A model generated the notes under the pieces. It worked only from the letters and a program-made list of their open reading frames with translations, did not search any database and was not told the DNA's origin. Position numbers and translations under genes: made by a program. This document shows, piece by piece, positions 54,412 through 62,023 of a stretch of DNA of 64,000 bases (positions within the stretch are counted from its first letter, which is position 1; each line of letters opens with the position of its first letter). Source of the stretch: Saccharopolyspora erythraea (GTDB lineage Bacteria > Actinomycetota > Actinomycetes > Mycobacteriales > Pseudonocardiaceae); the NCBI RefSeq assembly GCF_018141105.1, contig NZ_CP054839.1, positions 186,001 to 250,000 on the forward strand, given 5' to 3'.

Positions 54412-55233
54412 ATGAGATCTCGCGGAATTCGATCACCAACGATCGATTTCCGGCGCGCCGCCACCGCCGTGCTCGGCGCGCTGGTGCTGACCGCCTGCGG
54501 GGGCCAGCCCCAGCTGCCGGGCACCCCGCCTCCGCTGGTGATGGTGCCCGACACGATCGCCGCGCACGAGTTGGCCGCGCTCCCGGAATCCACCACGTTC
54601 GGCGATCTCGCCGCCGCCCCCTCGGACCCGGCACCCCAGTCGGAGACGACGGGTGTGGTGGTGCGTGCCAAGCAGGACCTGGCGGTGTACGACGCACCGC
54701 ACGGCCGGGCTTTCGCCCGGCTGCCCGCGACCCAGCTCGCGAATCCGACCTGGGTCCCGGCCATCGCCGAGCGCGAGGGCTGGGCGCAGGTCCTGCTGCC
54801 CTCCCGGCCGAACGGCTCCACGGGATGGGTGTGGCTGGGCAGTCCGGAACGGACCGAGAAGGCGCGGTCGCCCTACGTCGTCGTCGTCGATGTCGACCAG
54901 CGGCGGCTGGTGCTCCGGGAGAACGGCGCCGAGACCGCCTCCTGGGACGTCAGCGTGGGCGCGCCGGCTTCGCCGACCCCGCGCGGGCGCACCTTCATCA
55001 TGGCCGCCATCGAGGAGACCGTGACCAAGTACAGCCCGATCATCCTGCCTCTCGGCACGCATTCGGAGACGTTCAGCACCTACGGCGGCGGCCCCGGAAC
55101 GGTGGCGCTGCACGGTTGGCCGGACGCGTCGGTGTTCGGCCAGGACCGCAGCGACGGGTGCGTGCGGGTGCCCCCGGACGCACTGCGGACGTTGACGTCG
55201 TTACCGCTCGGCACGCTCGTGCTCCTGCGGTGA
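54412..55233 (+). CDS. L,D-transpeptidase lipoprotein (YkuD domain)
   Basis: A 273-residue cell-wall enzyme. The signal ends in the lipobox LVLTAC, so it should be anchored outside the membrane. An SH3-like part at about residues 80-145 (GVVVRAKQDLAVYDAPHGRAFARL, GSTGWVWLG) precedes the YkuD catalytic domain (YVVVVDVDQRRLVLREN, TPRGRTFIM, VALHGWPDASVFGQDRSDGCVRV), with the catalytic Cys in SDGC and His in LHGW. It forms 3-3 cross-links in peptidoglycan or a related bond. Of two tandem ATG codons, 54412 is better spaced from AGGAG. Confidence 0.92.
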   Translation: MRSRGIRSPTIDFRRAATAVLGALVLTACGGQPQLPGTPPPLVMVPDTIAAHELAALPESTTFGDLAAAPSDPAPQSETTGVVVRAKQDLAVYDAPHGRAFARLPATQLANPTWVPAIAEREGWAQVLLPSRPNGSTGWVWLGSPERTEKARSPYVVVVDVDQRRLVLRENGAETASWDVSVGAPASPTPRGRTFIMAAIEETVTKYSPIILPLGTHSETFSTYGGGPGTVALHGWPDASVFGQDRSDGCVRVPPDALRTLTSLPLGTLVLLR

Positions 55234-55278
55234 ACAACGAGAAATCCCCCTCCAAACCGGTAATCGAAGGAAGTGCAC

Positions 55279-55797
55279 ATGCGTAAGCGATTCCTGCTCG
55301 GTGCGGTCGCCCTGAGCTCCGGGCTGCTGGCCTCCGCGAGCCCGGCTCTCGCCGACAGCGCCGACAACGACGGCGTCAACGTCGCCAACGACAACAACAT
55401 CAGCGTGTTGCCGATCCAGCTCTGCGGGAACGACATCGCGGTCGTCGGTGCGGTCGTGAAGGCCCTGTCCGTGACGAACACGCAGTGCGTGAACGCACCG
55501 ATCGTGGACCACCCGAGCCAGGAGACCGGCGACGTCAACGTGGTCGTGCCGCACAAGCCCAAGCCGGAGCACGAGCACCACAAGCCCAAGCCCAAGCCGG
55601 AGTTCCCGTGCGCGGTCAAGCCCCCGTTCCTGCCGGGCCAGCTGCCGTGCGCCCCGGTCGCTCCCGGCCCGGCCGCCCCGGCGGCCCCGGGTGCCGTGAG
55701 CCCGGTGTCGCAGGCCCAGCCGCAGGTCCAGGCCGCGGCGCTGCCGACCGCGCCTGCCCCGTCCGCGGTGCTGGGCCACGTCGCGGTGACCGGCTGA
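55279..55797 (+). CDS. Chaplin-like secreted protein with a Lys-Pro/His spacer
   Basis: A 172-residue exported protein. A signal peptide (KRFLLGAVALSSGLLASASPALAD) is followed by NNISVLPIQLCGNDIAVVGAVVKALSVTNTQC, which resembles a chaplin unit (NV-VP-LCGN-VVG), with one pair of Cys. Next come a charged segment, PHKPKPEHEHHKPKPKPE, a Pro-rich CAVKPPFLPGQLPCAP part and an Ala/Pro tail, without a sortase motif. It may coat or span the wall. ATG 55279 has GAAGGAA 6 nt upstream. Confidence 0.6.
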   Translation: MRKRFLLGAVALSSGLLASASPALADSADNDGVNVANDNNISVLPIQLCGNDIAVVGAVVKALSVTNTQCVNAPIVDHPSQETGDVNVVVPHKPKPEHEHHKPKPKPEFPCAVKPPFLPGQLPCAPVAPGPAAPAAPGAVSPVSQAQPQVQAAALPTAPAPSAVLGHVAVTG

Positions 55798-55807
55798 CCG
55801 CGTTGCG

Positions 55808-55846
55808 GCACGGGTGAAAAAGATCAGTCGCTCGATTCGATCTTCC
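55808..55846 (+). terminator. Hairpin after the chaplin-like gene
   Basis: GGGTGAAAAAGATC pairs with GATCTTCCACCC apart from small bulges, with a 13-nt loop, about 10 nt after the stop codon. Confidence 0.5.
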
Positions 55847-55973
55847 ACCCGAACGGGCAGAGTTCTGCTCCGTGGATGGCGTGATTTCCTTGCATGGCAC
55901 TAAATTCGCGTGCTGCGTAGGTCACTGCGCGCTCCACGTGGCCGTTGTCGGATCAGGACGGCCACAACCCCCG

Positions 55974-56133
55974 CGGTGGTGTTCCGGCGAAGTACTCCCC
56001 CTCTCTTCGCCGGACACCACCGTGTGAGATCTCCCACTCCTCGCACGTACCGGCGAGGAGCGGCACCTTCTTCGCGGCGTAGCCTCCCCGCCCGGGGTCG
56101 CGGCATGGTCAGGCTGTCCCTGGTGCAACCAGG
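55974..56133 (+). promoter_or_regulatory. Structured leader upstream of the APC permease (three hairpins)
   Basis: Hairpin 1 (55974-56022) pairs CGGTGGTGTTCCGGCGAAG with CTTCGCCGGACACCACCG, an 18-bp stem with a single bulged T and a pyrimidine-rich 12-nt loop. Hairpin 2 (56037-56060) pairs CTCCTCGC with GCGAGGAG. Hairpin 3 (56119-56133) pairs CCTGGT with ACCAGG. Together they may be a regulated leader; hairpin 1 could instead be a terminator of the upstream unit. It matches no riboswitch class that I can recall. Confidence 0.45.
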
Positions 56134-56176
56134 ATCACTTGCGGCGGCCAGGAGCGAACGCGGCGAAAGAGACACC

Positions 56177-57706
56177 ATGCCGGGCAACGGGCTACTGCGC
56201 ACGAAGTCGATCGAGCAGTCGATTCGTGACACCGACGAACCCAACTCCAAGCTGAAGAAGTCGCTGGGCGCCTTCGACCTCACGGTCTTCGGCGTGGCGG
56301 TCGTCGTCGGTGCGGGCATCTTCAGCGTGGCGGCCAGCACGGCGGGCAACATGGCCGGGCCGTCGGTGTCGCTGGCGTTCATCATGGCCGCGGTCACCTG
56401 CGGACTCGCAGCGCTCTGCTACGCCGAGTTCGCCTCCACCGTCCCGGTGGCCGGCAGCGCCTACACCTTCTCCTACGCGACGTTCGGCGAGCTGATCGCC
56501 TGGATCATCGGCTGGGACCTGGTGCTGGAGTTCGCCGTCGCCGCGTCGGTGATCTCCAAGAGCTGGTCCTCCTACCTGGCCGAGGTGCTGGGACTGGCCG
56601 GAGCCGACCTGTCGCCGGTCACCACCGTCGGACCGGTGACCGTGGACTGGGGCGCGATGTTCATCGCCGGCCTGATCACGGTGCTGCTCGTTGCGGGCAC
56701 GAAGCTGTCGTCGCGGGTCAACCAGGTCATCACCGCGATCAAGGTGACCGTGGTGCTGGTGGTCATCGTCGTCGGCATCGGCTACGTCGACTCCGGGAAC
56801 TACACGCCGTTCATCCCGCCCGCGGCGCCGTCGGCCGGCGCCGACGCCGGCGCCACCGGGCTCGACCAGTCGCTGCTGTCGGTGCTGTTCGGCGGGGCCG
56901 GCAGCACCTACGGCATGTTCGGTCTGCTCGCGGCCGCTTCGACGGTGTTCTTCGCGTTCATCGGCTTCGACATCGTGGCCACCGCCGCCGAGGAGACCCG
57001 CGACCCCAAGCGGGACATGCCCCGCGGCATCCTCGGTTCGCTGGTGATCGTGACGGTCCTCTACGTCGCGGTGTCGCTGGTGGTGACCGGTATGAGCCAC
57101 TACACGACGCTCAAGGACCGCCCGGACGGCAGCTCGGCGACGCTGGCGACGGCGTTCGCCGACCACGGCGTCACGTGGGTCGCCGGGTTCATCTCGGTGG
57201 CCGCCATGATCGGCCTGATGACCGTGGTCATGGTGCTGATCATGGGCCAGAGCCGGGTGCTCTTCGCGATGTCGCGGGACGGGCTGCTGCCGAAGGCGGC
57301 GTCGAAGACCAGCGAGCGCGGCACGCCTGCCCGCGCGACCGCTTTCGTCGGCGTGGTCGTCGCCCTGGTCTCGGGCCTGTTCGACACCAACGTGCTGGCC
57401 GAGCTGGTCAACGTGGGCACGCTGTTCGCCTTCGCCATGGTGTCGGTCGGTGTCATCGTGCTGCGGCGGACCCGGCCGGACCTGGAACGCGGGTTCCGGA
57501 CGCCCTTCGTGCCGGTGGTGCCGGTGCTCGCGGTGCTCGCCTGCCTGTGGCTGATGATCAACCTGACCGTGTTCACGTGGGTGTGGTTCTTCATCTGGCT
57601 GGTGCTGGGGCTGGCGGTGTACTTCGCGTACGGGCGCAGGCATTCGGTTCTGGGCAGGCGCCTGGTGGAGGCCGGGCGAGAGGAGCAGCCGGCCCGCGCG
57701 CGCTGA
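56177..57706 (+). CDS. APC-family amino acid permease (CAT/YhdG-like)
   Basis: A 509-residue transporter with about 12-14 membrane segments. LKKSLGAFDLTVFGVAVVVGAGIFSV is the APC opening, and GFDIVATAAEETRDPKRDMPRGI and GQSRVLFAMSRDGLLPK are typical of the cationic amino acid transporter branch. It imports amino acids or related cations by proton exchange or symport. ATG 56177 is chosen because it precedes the first homology (NGLLRTKSIEQSI); the ribosome-binding site GAAAGAG is weak. A structured leader lies upstream and a hairpin terminator downstream. Confidence 0.92.
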   Translation: MPGNGLLRTKSIEQSIRDTDEPNSKLKKSLGAFDLTVFGVAVVVGAGIFSVAASTAGNMAGPSVSLAFIMAAVTCGLAALCYAEFASTVPVAGSAYTFSYATFGELIAWIIGWDLVLEFAVAASVISKSWSSYLAEVLGLAGADLSPVTTVGPVTVDWGAMFIAGLITVLLVAGTKLSSRVNQVITAIKVTVVLVVIVVGIGYVDSGNYTPFIPPAAPSAGADAGATGLDQSLLSVLFGGAGSTYGMFGLLAAASTVFFAFIGFDIVATAAEETRDPKRDMPRGILGSLVIVTVLYVAVSLVVTGMSHYTTLKDRPDGSSATLATAFADHGVTWVAGFISVAAMIGLMTVVMVLIMGQSRVLFAMSRDGLLPKAASKTSERGTPARATAFVGVVVALVSGLFDTNVLAELVNVGTLFAFAMVSVGVIVLRRTRPDLERGFRTPFVPVVPVLAVLACLWLMINLTVFTWVWFFIWLVLGLAVYFAYGRRHSVLGRRLVEAGREEQPARAR

Positions 57707-57758
57707 CGTCGCAGTGGACTGCAGATGTGGCTGAGGCCGAGCCGGCGGAGGAGCACCG

Positions 57759-57798
57759 CGTGGATCGAGCCGGGGCCGCACTCCCGGCCCGATCCACG
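57759..57798. terminator. Terminator between convergent APC and beta-lactamase-like genes
   Basis: CGTGGATCG pairs with CGATCCACG, and inside it GCCGGG pairs with CCCGGC, a nearly continuous 15-bp stem between two genes that converge. Confidence 0.75.
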
Positions 57799-57806
57799 TC
57801 GCGGGC

Positions 57807-58715
57807 TCAGGCCACGGCGAGTGCCCTGGCGATCTGGGTGGTCCGCTTCGCGGCGGTCTGCCAGTCGGTCTTCTCGGGCTCGAGGGTCAGCAGCACGACG
57901 ATCTTGTCGCCGTCCTCGACGGTGCCGGTGGTGTGCATCGCCGGTCGCTTGAGGTCGATGTCCGGCGCGCCGTCGGGGTCCTCACCGGGCGCGATCTGGC
58001 GGGCCCGCGCCACCTCGGGGGAGCTCAGCACCCTCGCGGTCGTCGCGGGGTCGTCGCTGGAGTCCTTGCATTCCTTACCGGGTTCCGGGGCGGCGCCGAA
58101 TCCGGACCAGCCCTGTTTCACCGCGTCGGCGCCGGGGGCGTCGGCGAGCCCGAAGGACTGGTCGAAGCCGTCGTCAGCGCACCTGGTGTGCTTGCGCAGG
58201 TTGCCCATGATGAAGTCGCGGACCTCGGGCTCGGCGTCGTTGAGGACGTACTGGTAGGTCTTGGCCACGTCGGAGGCGCTGATGGCCGTGTAGCCCCACG
58301 TGCCTTCCTTCACGGGCGGTTGGGTGTCGTCGAGGTCGAGCTTGTCGGCCATCCGCTCGACGATCGCCTTCTGGCCGCCGCGCACCCAGAACGTGCTGGC
58401 GGCGTCGTCGTTGCTGGAGCGCAGCATCGGCTGCAGCAGGGCCTTGTCCTCCGAGGGGATCTCGGCTCCCGGTTCCAGCCCCTCCAGGTAGTCCAGCGCG
58501 ATGAGCAGCTTGACCACGGAAGCCGACCGGAACTGCTCGTGTTCGTTGCCCTCCAGGGTGGTCTCTCCTGACCGGGCGTCGACGACGGTGTATCCGAACG
58601 TGATGCCGGGGTCCACCTTCGGTGCCTGCGGAGCGGAGAGTGCCGGTGTCGCAGCAATCACCAGACTCGCGGTCGCAGCCGCTAAACCGGTGACAGCACG
58701 CATTGCTCTGTTCAT
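57807..58715 (-). CDS. Exported serine hydrolase of the class A beta-lactamase/PBP fold (paralogue 1)
   Basis: A 302-residue exported protein. A signal peptide (VTGLAAATASLVIAATPALS) leads to a penicillin-recognising fold: SASVVK is the SxxK motif with the nucleophilic Ser, SND replaces SDN, and MHTTGT stands where KTG is expected. I cannot find the class A ExxLN (Glu166) motif, so it is probably not an active beta-lactamase. Four Cys may form disulfides. ATG 58715 has AAGGGC upstream. A paralogue lies 114 nt upstream. Confidence 0.82.
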   Translation of the reverse strand: MNRAMRAVTGLAAATASLVIAATPALSAPQAPKVDPGITFGYTVVDARSGETTLEGNEHEQFRSASVVKLLIALDYLEGLEPGAEIPSEDKALLQPMLRSSNDDAASTFWVRGGQKAIVERMADKLDLDDTQPPVKEGTWGYTAISASDVAKTYQYVLNDAEPEVRDFIMGNLRKHTRCADDGFDQSFGLADAPGADAVKQGWSGFGAAPEPGKECKDSSDDPATTARVLSSPEVARARQIAPGEDPDGAPDIDLKRPAMHTTGTVEDGDKIVVLLTLEPEKTDWQTAAKRTTQIARALAVA

Positions 58716-58829
58716 GTGGTGCCCTGTCTTCTGTTTGCGTCGCGGACGTTCGTCACGACGAGAACGACGCTAGCAAGCGAAGATCATTCCTGGGCTGAGA
58801 TCCGGAGTTCAGCCTCTTCGGGCAGATGT

Positions 58830-59540
58830 TCAGGTGCGGACGATCGCGCGGGTGAGCTCGGTGATGTGCTTCGCCGCGGTGTCCCAGTCGGTGTCGCCGG
58901 GATGCAGGGTCAGGACCGCGATGACGGTGCCGTCGTCGGCCGTGGTGCCCGTGGTGTGCATGGCGGGCCGCTTCAGGTCGATGCCGTCGCCGGAGCCGGT
59001 GTCGGTGCGCGTCCTGCTCCCGAATCCCGACCACCCCTGCTTCACTGCGCCGGCGTCGGGCAGTGCGCTGGGCAGTCCGAAGGACTGGTCGAAGCCGTCG
59101 TCGGCCCACTTCGTGTGGTTGCGCAGGTGCCCGAGCACGAACGCGCCGACGTCGTCCGGCGCGTCGTGCAGCAGGTGCAGGTAGACCCGGACGACGTCGG
59201 CCGCGCTGATGGCCGTGTATCCCCACATGCCCTCGTCCGCGGGCGGTTCGGTGTCCTGGAGGCCGAGCGCGGGCGCCATCCGCTCGATCACCGCCCGCTG
59301 GCCCGCTCGTTCCCACAGCGTGCTCGCCGCGTCGTCGTTGCTGGCCCGGAGCATGGGGCCGAGAAGAGCGCGGTCGCCGTCGGGGATGTCCCCGCCGGGG
59401 CCGAGCTCGAGCAGGTAGTCCAGCGCGATGAGGATCTTGACGATCGAGGCGGACCGGAAGCGCCGCCGCGGCTCCCGCTCGCGCAGCACCCGCCCCGAAG
59501 CGGCGTCGACGACCAGGTAGCCGGCGGTGATGTCGTCCAT
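58830..59540 (-). CDS. Serine hydrolase of the class A beta-lactamase/PBP fold (paralogue 2, without signal peptide)
   Basis: A 236-residue paralogue of the preceding protein with the same motifs (SASIVK, SND, TEPPADEGMWGYTAISAADV, GFDQSFGL, KQGWSGFGS, MHTTGT) but with no signal peptide or membrane anchor, so it is predicted to be cytoplasmic. ATG 59540 has GAGGGG 6 nt upstream, and no hydrophobic N-terminus can be reached by an earlier start. Its substrate is unknown. Confidence 0.8.
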   Translation of the reverse strand: MDDITAGYLVVDAASGRVLREREPRRRFRSASIVKILIALDYLLELGPGGDIPDGDRALLGPMLRASNDDAASTLWERAGQRAVIERMAPALGLQDTEPPADEGMWGYTAISAADVVRVYLHLLHDAPDDVGAFVLGHLRNHTKWADDGFDQSFGLPSALPDAGAVKQGWSGFGSRTRTDTGSGDGIDLKRPAMHTTGTTADDGTVIAVLTLHPGDTDWDTAAKHITELTRAIVRT

Positions 59541-59607
59541 CGCAACCCCTCGATCGCGCGGGCACCGGCGCGCGTTCGCACGCCGGTGCCGACCATCGTC
59601 CTGACGA

Positions 59608-60660
59608 CTACCGACGATAGGACCGCGCGGCCGCGAGGAAGGTGTCGTTCTCCTCCGGTCGCCCGATCGTGACGCGGGCGCCCTCGCCGACGAACGCGCG
59701 GACCACGACGCGGTTGTCCAGGCAGTGCTCGTTGAACTCCTGGGTGCGTTCGCCGAGCGGGAGCCACACGAAGTTCGCCTGCGTCTCCGGGACCTCGTAG
59801 CCGAGCCCGAGCAGCTCGTCGCGCACCCGCTGGCGCTCGGACATGACGCTGTCGCAGCGTTCCTTGAGCTCGTCCTGCGCCTCCAGCGACGCCACCGCCG
59901 CGGCCTGCGCGACCGCGTTGACGCTGAACGGGATGCACACCTTGCGCAGCGCCGCGGCGACGTGCTCGGGCGCGTAGGTGTAGCCGACGCGGAGCCCGGC
60001 CAGGCCGTAGGCCTTGGAGAAGGTCCGCATCGACGCGACGTTCTCGCGGGCGCGGGCGACCTCGACGCCGTCGGGCGCCTCGGGGTCGGAGACGAACTCC
60101 CAGTAGGCCTCGTCGAGCACCACGAGTACGTCGGAGGGAACCCGGTCCAGGAACGCCTCCAGCTCCGCGCGGCGCACGAGGGTCCCGGTGGGGTTGTTGG
60201 GCGAGCAGACGAACACCAACCGCGTCCTGGAGGTGATGGCCGAGGCCATCGCGTCGAGGTCCAGGGCGTGCTCGCCGGTCAGCGGCACCGGGATCTGCTT
60301 CGCGCCCACGACGCGCGTGATGATCGGGTACGCCTCGAACGAGCGCCACGGGAAGACGACCTCGTCCTCGGCCGAGCAGGTCGCCTGGACCAGCTGCTCG
60401 CACAGGGCCACCGAGCCGCAGCCCACGGCCAGCCGCTCGGGGGCGACGTGCAGCTTGGTCGCGAGGGCCTCGATCAGCTTGGTCGCACCCATGTCGGGGT
60501 AGCGGTGCACCTCCGCGGCGGCCCGGGTGATGGTCTCCACGACGCTGGGCAGCGGACCGGCGGAGACCTCGTTGCTGGCGAGCTTGATCGAGCCCGGGAC
60601 GGTGCGACCTGCCACGTACGCCGGGAGCTGATCGAGGTCGGCGCGGGTGCGAACGGTCAT
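59608..60660 (-). CDS. pat: Aromatic/histidinol-phosphate aminotransferase (Rv3772, HisC2/Pat type)
   Basis: A 350-residue class I/II PLP enzyme. SIKLASNEVSAGPLPSV, VHRYPDMGATKLIEALA, VCSPNNPTGTLV, LDEAYWEF and the PLP-binding Lys in MRTFSKAYGLAGLRVGY belong to the HisC/phenylalanine aminotransferase group; ANFVWLPLG and RVTIGRPEEN are near the C-terminus. It makes aromatic amino acids or histidine from the keto or phospho form. ATG 60660 has AAGGAG 7 nt upstream. The M. tuberculosis homologue Rv3772 is in the same broad neighbourhood, which favours Pat over the hisC of the his operon. Confidence 0.9.
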   Translation of the reverse strand: MTVRTRADLDQLPAYVAGRTVPGSIKLASNEVSAGPLPSVVETITRAAAEVHRYPDMGATKLIEALATKLHVAPERLAVGCGSVALCEQLVQATCSAEDEVVFPWRSFEAYPIITRVVGAKQIPVPLTGEHALDLDAMASAITSRTRLVFVCSPNNPTGTLVRRAELEAFLDRVPSDVLVVLDEAYWEFVSDPEAPDGVEVARARENVASMRTFSKAYGLAGLRVGYTYAPEHVAAALRKVCIPFSVNAVAQAAAVASLEAQDELKERCDSVMSERQRVRDELLGLGYEVPETQANFVWLPLGERTQEFNEHCLDNRVVVRAFVGEGARVTIGRPEENDTFLAAARSYRR

Positions 60661-60880
60661 TCGTGACTCCTTGCTTGCGGGCGGAGATGGCGCTCGGCCG
60701 AACCTAGCGCGCCGGCCGCCGGGGTTGAAACGCATTGTCGCCTGCTCGCCGATCCGGCGTGCTCTCCAGTTGGAAGGCCGGTGACGTGCTCGGACGACTG
60801 GACGCGCTCGGTACCGCGCAGCTCCGGGTCTCGAAGGCGCGGCGGCCTTCACCGTCCGCCACGTCTGCTGCTGGCATCGC

Positions 60881-61202
60881 TTGAACGTGATCGATCAGGG
60901 CATCCATCCGCCGCCCAGGACCTCCATCTGCGCGGTGCTCGCGGCGGGGGCCGATCGGGTGGAATTCGCCGCGGTGTGCGAAACGGCCGAACCGAGCGGC
61001 TCGACGCCGTCCAAGCACTCGCGGTCTCTTGAGGAAACCGGTCGCGTGGAGATCTGTGAGAAGACGTCCGCGCACGTGGTTGCGGTCGGCCAACCAAGTC
61101 CGCGGCTTTCTCCTCGGTCGGTTGGCAGCCCTTCGCGGCCTCGTCGAGAACGCTCCGGAACCGCTTGTCGCAGAGGGCAAAATCACTCGCCCGTCTGGTT
61201 GA
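60881..61202 (+). pseudogene. Frameshifted winged-helix transcriptional regulator
   Basis: The frame from TTG 60881 reads IHPPPRTSICAVLAAGADRVEFAAVCETAEPSGSTPSKHSRSLEETGRVEI, which matches the DNA-binding half of the ArsR/MarR-like winged-helix family. The continuation is in another frame: VRRRPRTWLRSANQVRGFLLGRLAALRGLVENA, ending at TGA 61200-61202. The shift lies near 61058, and some wing residues are missing. A family member would be about 100-110 residues in one frame. It is a decayed gene in a 585-base gap. Confidence 0.65.
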
Positions 61203-61245
61203 TCACGTTGACTGGCGTTCACCCCGGCGTGGTTACCTGCACGGT

Positions 61246-61950
61246 ATGACCCAAACCCGGACCGAGACGCTCGCGCTCACCGACGGCACCGAACTCAGGC
61301 TCACCGTGGCCGAGCCGGACAACGTCGTACGCGGTGGACTGGTCGTCCTGCACGAGGCCCGCGGCGTCACGGACCGGGTGCGCCACCTGGTCAGCTCGCT
61401 GGCCGAGGAGGGCTGGCTCACCGTCGCCCCGCACCTCTACCACCGCGACGGCACCGACGAGTTCGGCGAGCAGCACACCGCCGAGCACGTGATCGACCAG
61501 GTCCAGCGCCTCTCCGGCGAGTCGATCCTGGCCGACACCGACGCCGCCTTCGTCTGGCTCGGCGACCAGGGCGTGCACCCGGAGCACCTGGGTGTGGTCG
61601 GCTTCGACATCGGCGGCACCGCGGCGCTGGTCGTGGCGGCCAGCCGCCGCCTCGGCGCCGCCGTGACCGTCGGCGGCCCCGGCATCCTGGACCCGTTGTC
61701 GGACGCGCTGCCCGCGCTGGTCGAGATCGCCGGCGAGCTGACCTGTCCGTGGCTCGGCCTCTACGGCGCGGGCGACGAGGTCATCGCGGTCGAGGAGGTC
61801 GACAAGCTGCGCGACGCCGCCGAGAGCGCGGAAGTGGCCACCGACGTCGTCTGCTACGACAACACCGACCACCGGTTCGACGACGACACCGAGGTCGCCT
61901 CCGAGGCGTGGCAGCGCACCCGGAACTGGTTCGACCTGCACCTGCGCTGA
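61246..61950 (+). CDS. Dienelactone hydrolase-family protein with Asp at the nucleophile position
   Basis: A 234-residue alpha/beta-hydrolase. GGLVVLHEARGVTDRVRHLVSSLAEEGWLTVAPHLYHRDG is typical of the DLH family, and the Asp and His of the triad are in GAGDEVI and TDHRF. The nucleophile elbow is VGFDIGGTAAL, so Asp stands where DLH has Cys (GFCxGG). An Asp nucleophile occurs in haloalkane dehalogenases and epoxide hydrolases, but here it may also mean loss of activity. A TTGACT -35 (61208) with TTACCT 18 nt later precedes ATG 61246. Confidence 0.85.
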   Translation: MTQTRTETLALTDGTELRLTVAEPDNVVRGGLVVLHEARGVTDRVRHLVSSLAEEGWLTVAPHLYHRDGTDEFGEQHTAEHVIDQVQRLSGESILADTDAAFVWLGDQGVHPEHLGVVGFDIGGTAALVVAASRRLGAAVTVGGPGILDPLSDALPALVEIAGELTCPWLGLYGAGDEVIAVEEVDKLRDAAESAEVATDVVCYDNTDHRFDDDTEVASEAWQRTRNWFDLHLR

Positions 61951-61957
61951 TCGCGTG

Positions 61958-61970
61958 TCCGATAATCGGA
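61958..61970. promoter_or_regulatory. 13-bp palindrome upstream of aacS (site 1)
   Basis: TCCGATAATCGGA, a perfect palindrome about the central A, lies 54 nt before the acetoacetyl-CoA synthetase start. It is a probable repressor site. Confidence 0.65.
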
Positions 61971-62023
61971 TGTGTTGGTGTCCGCTATGGCCGAGCGGGC
62001 CGGTTGTGGGTTAGGAACGACCC

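Noticed and set aside
55798-56176. ydaO (c-di-AMP) or T-box riboswitch before the APC permease
   Set aside because: The conserved core sequences of these classes, as I recall them, are not present; only simple hairpins are seen.
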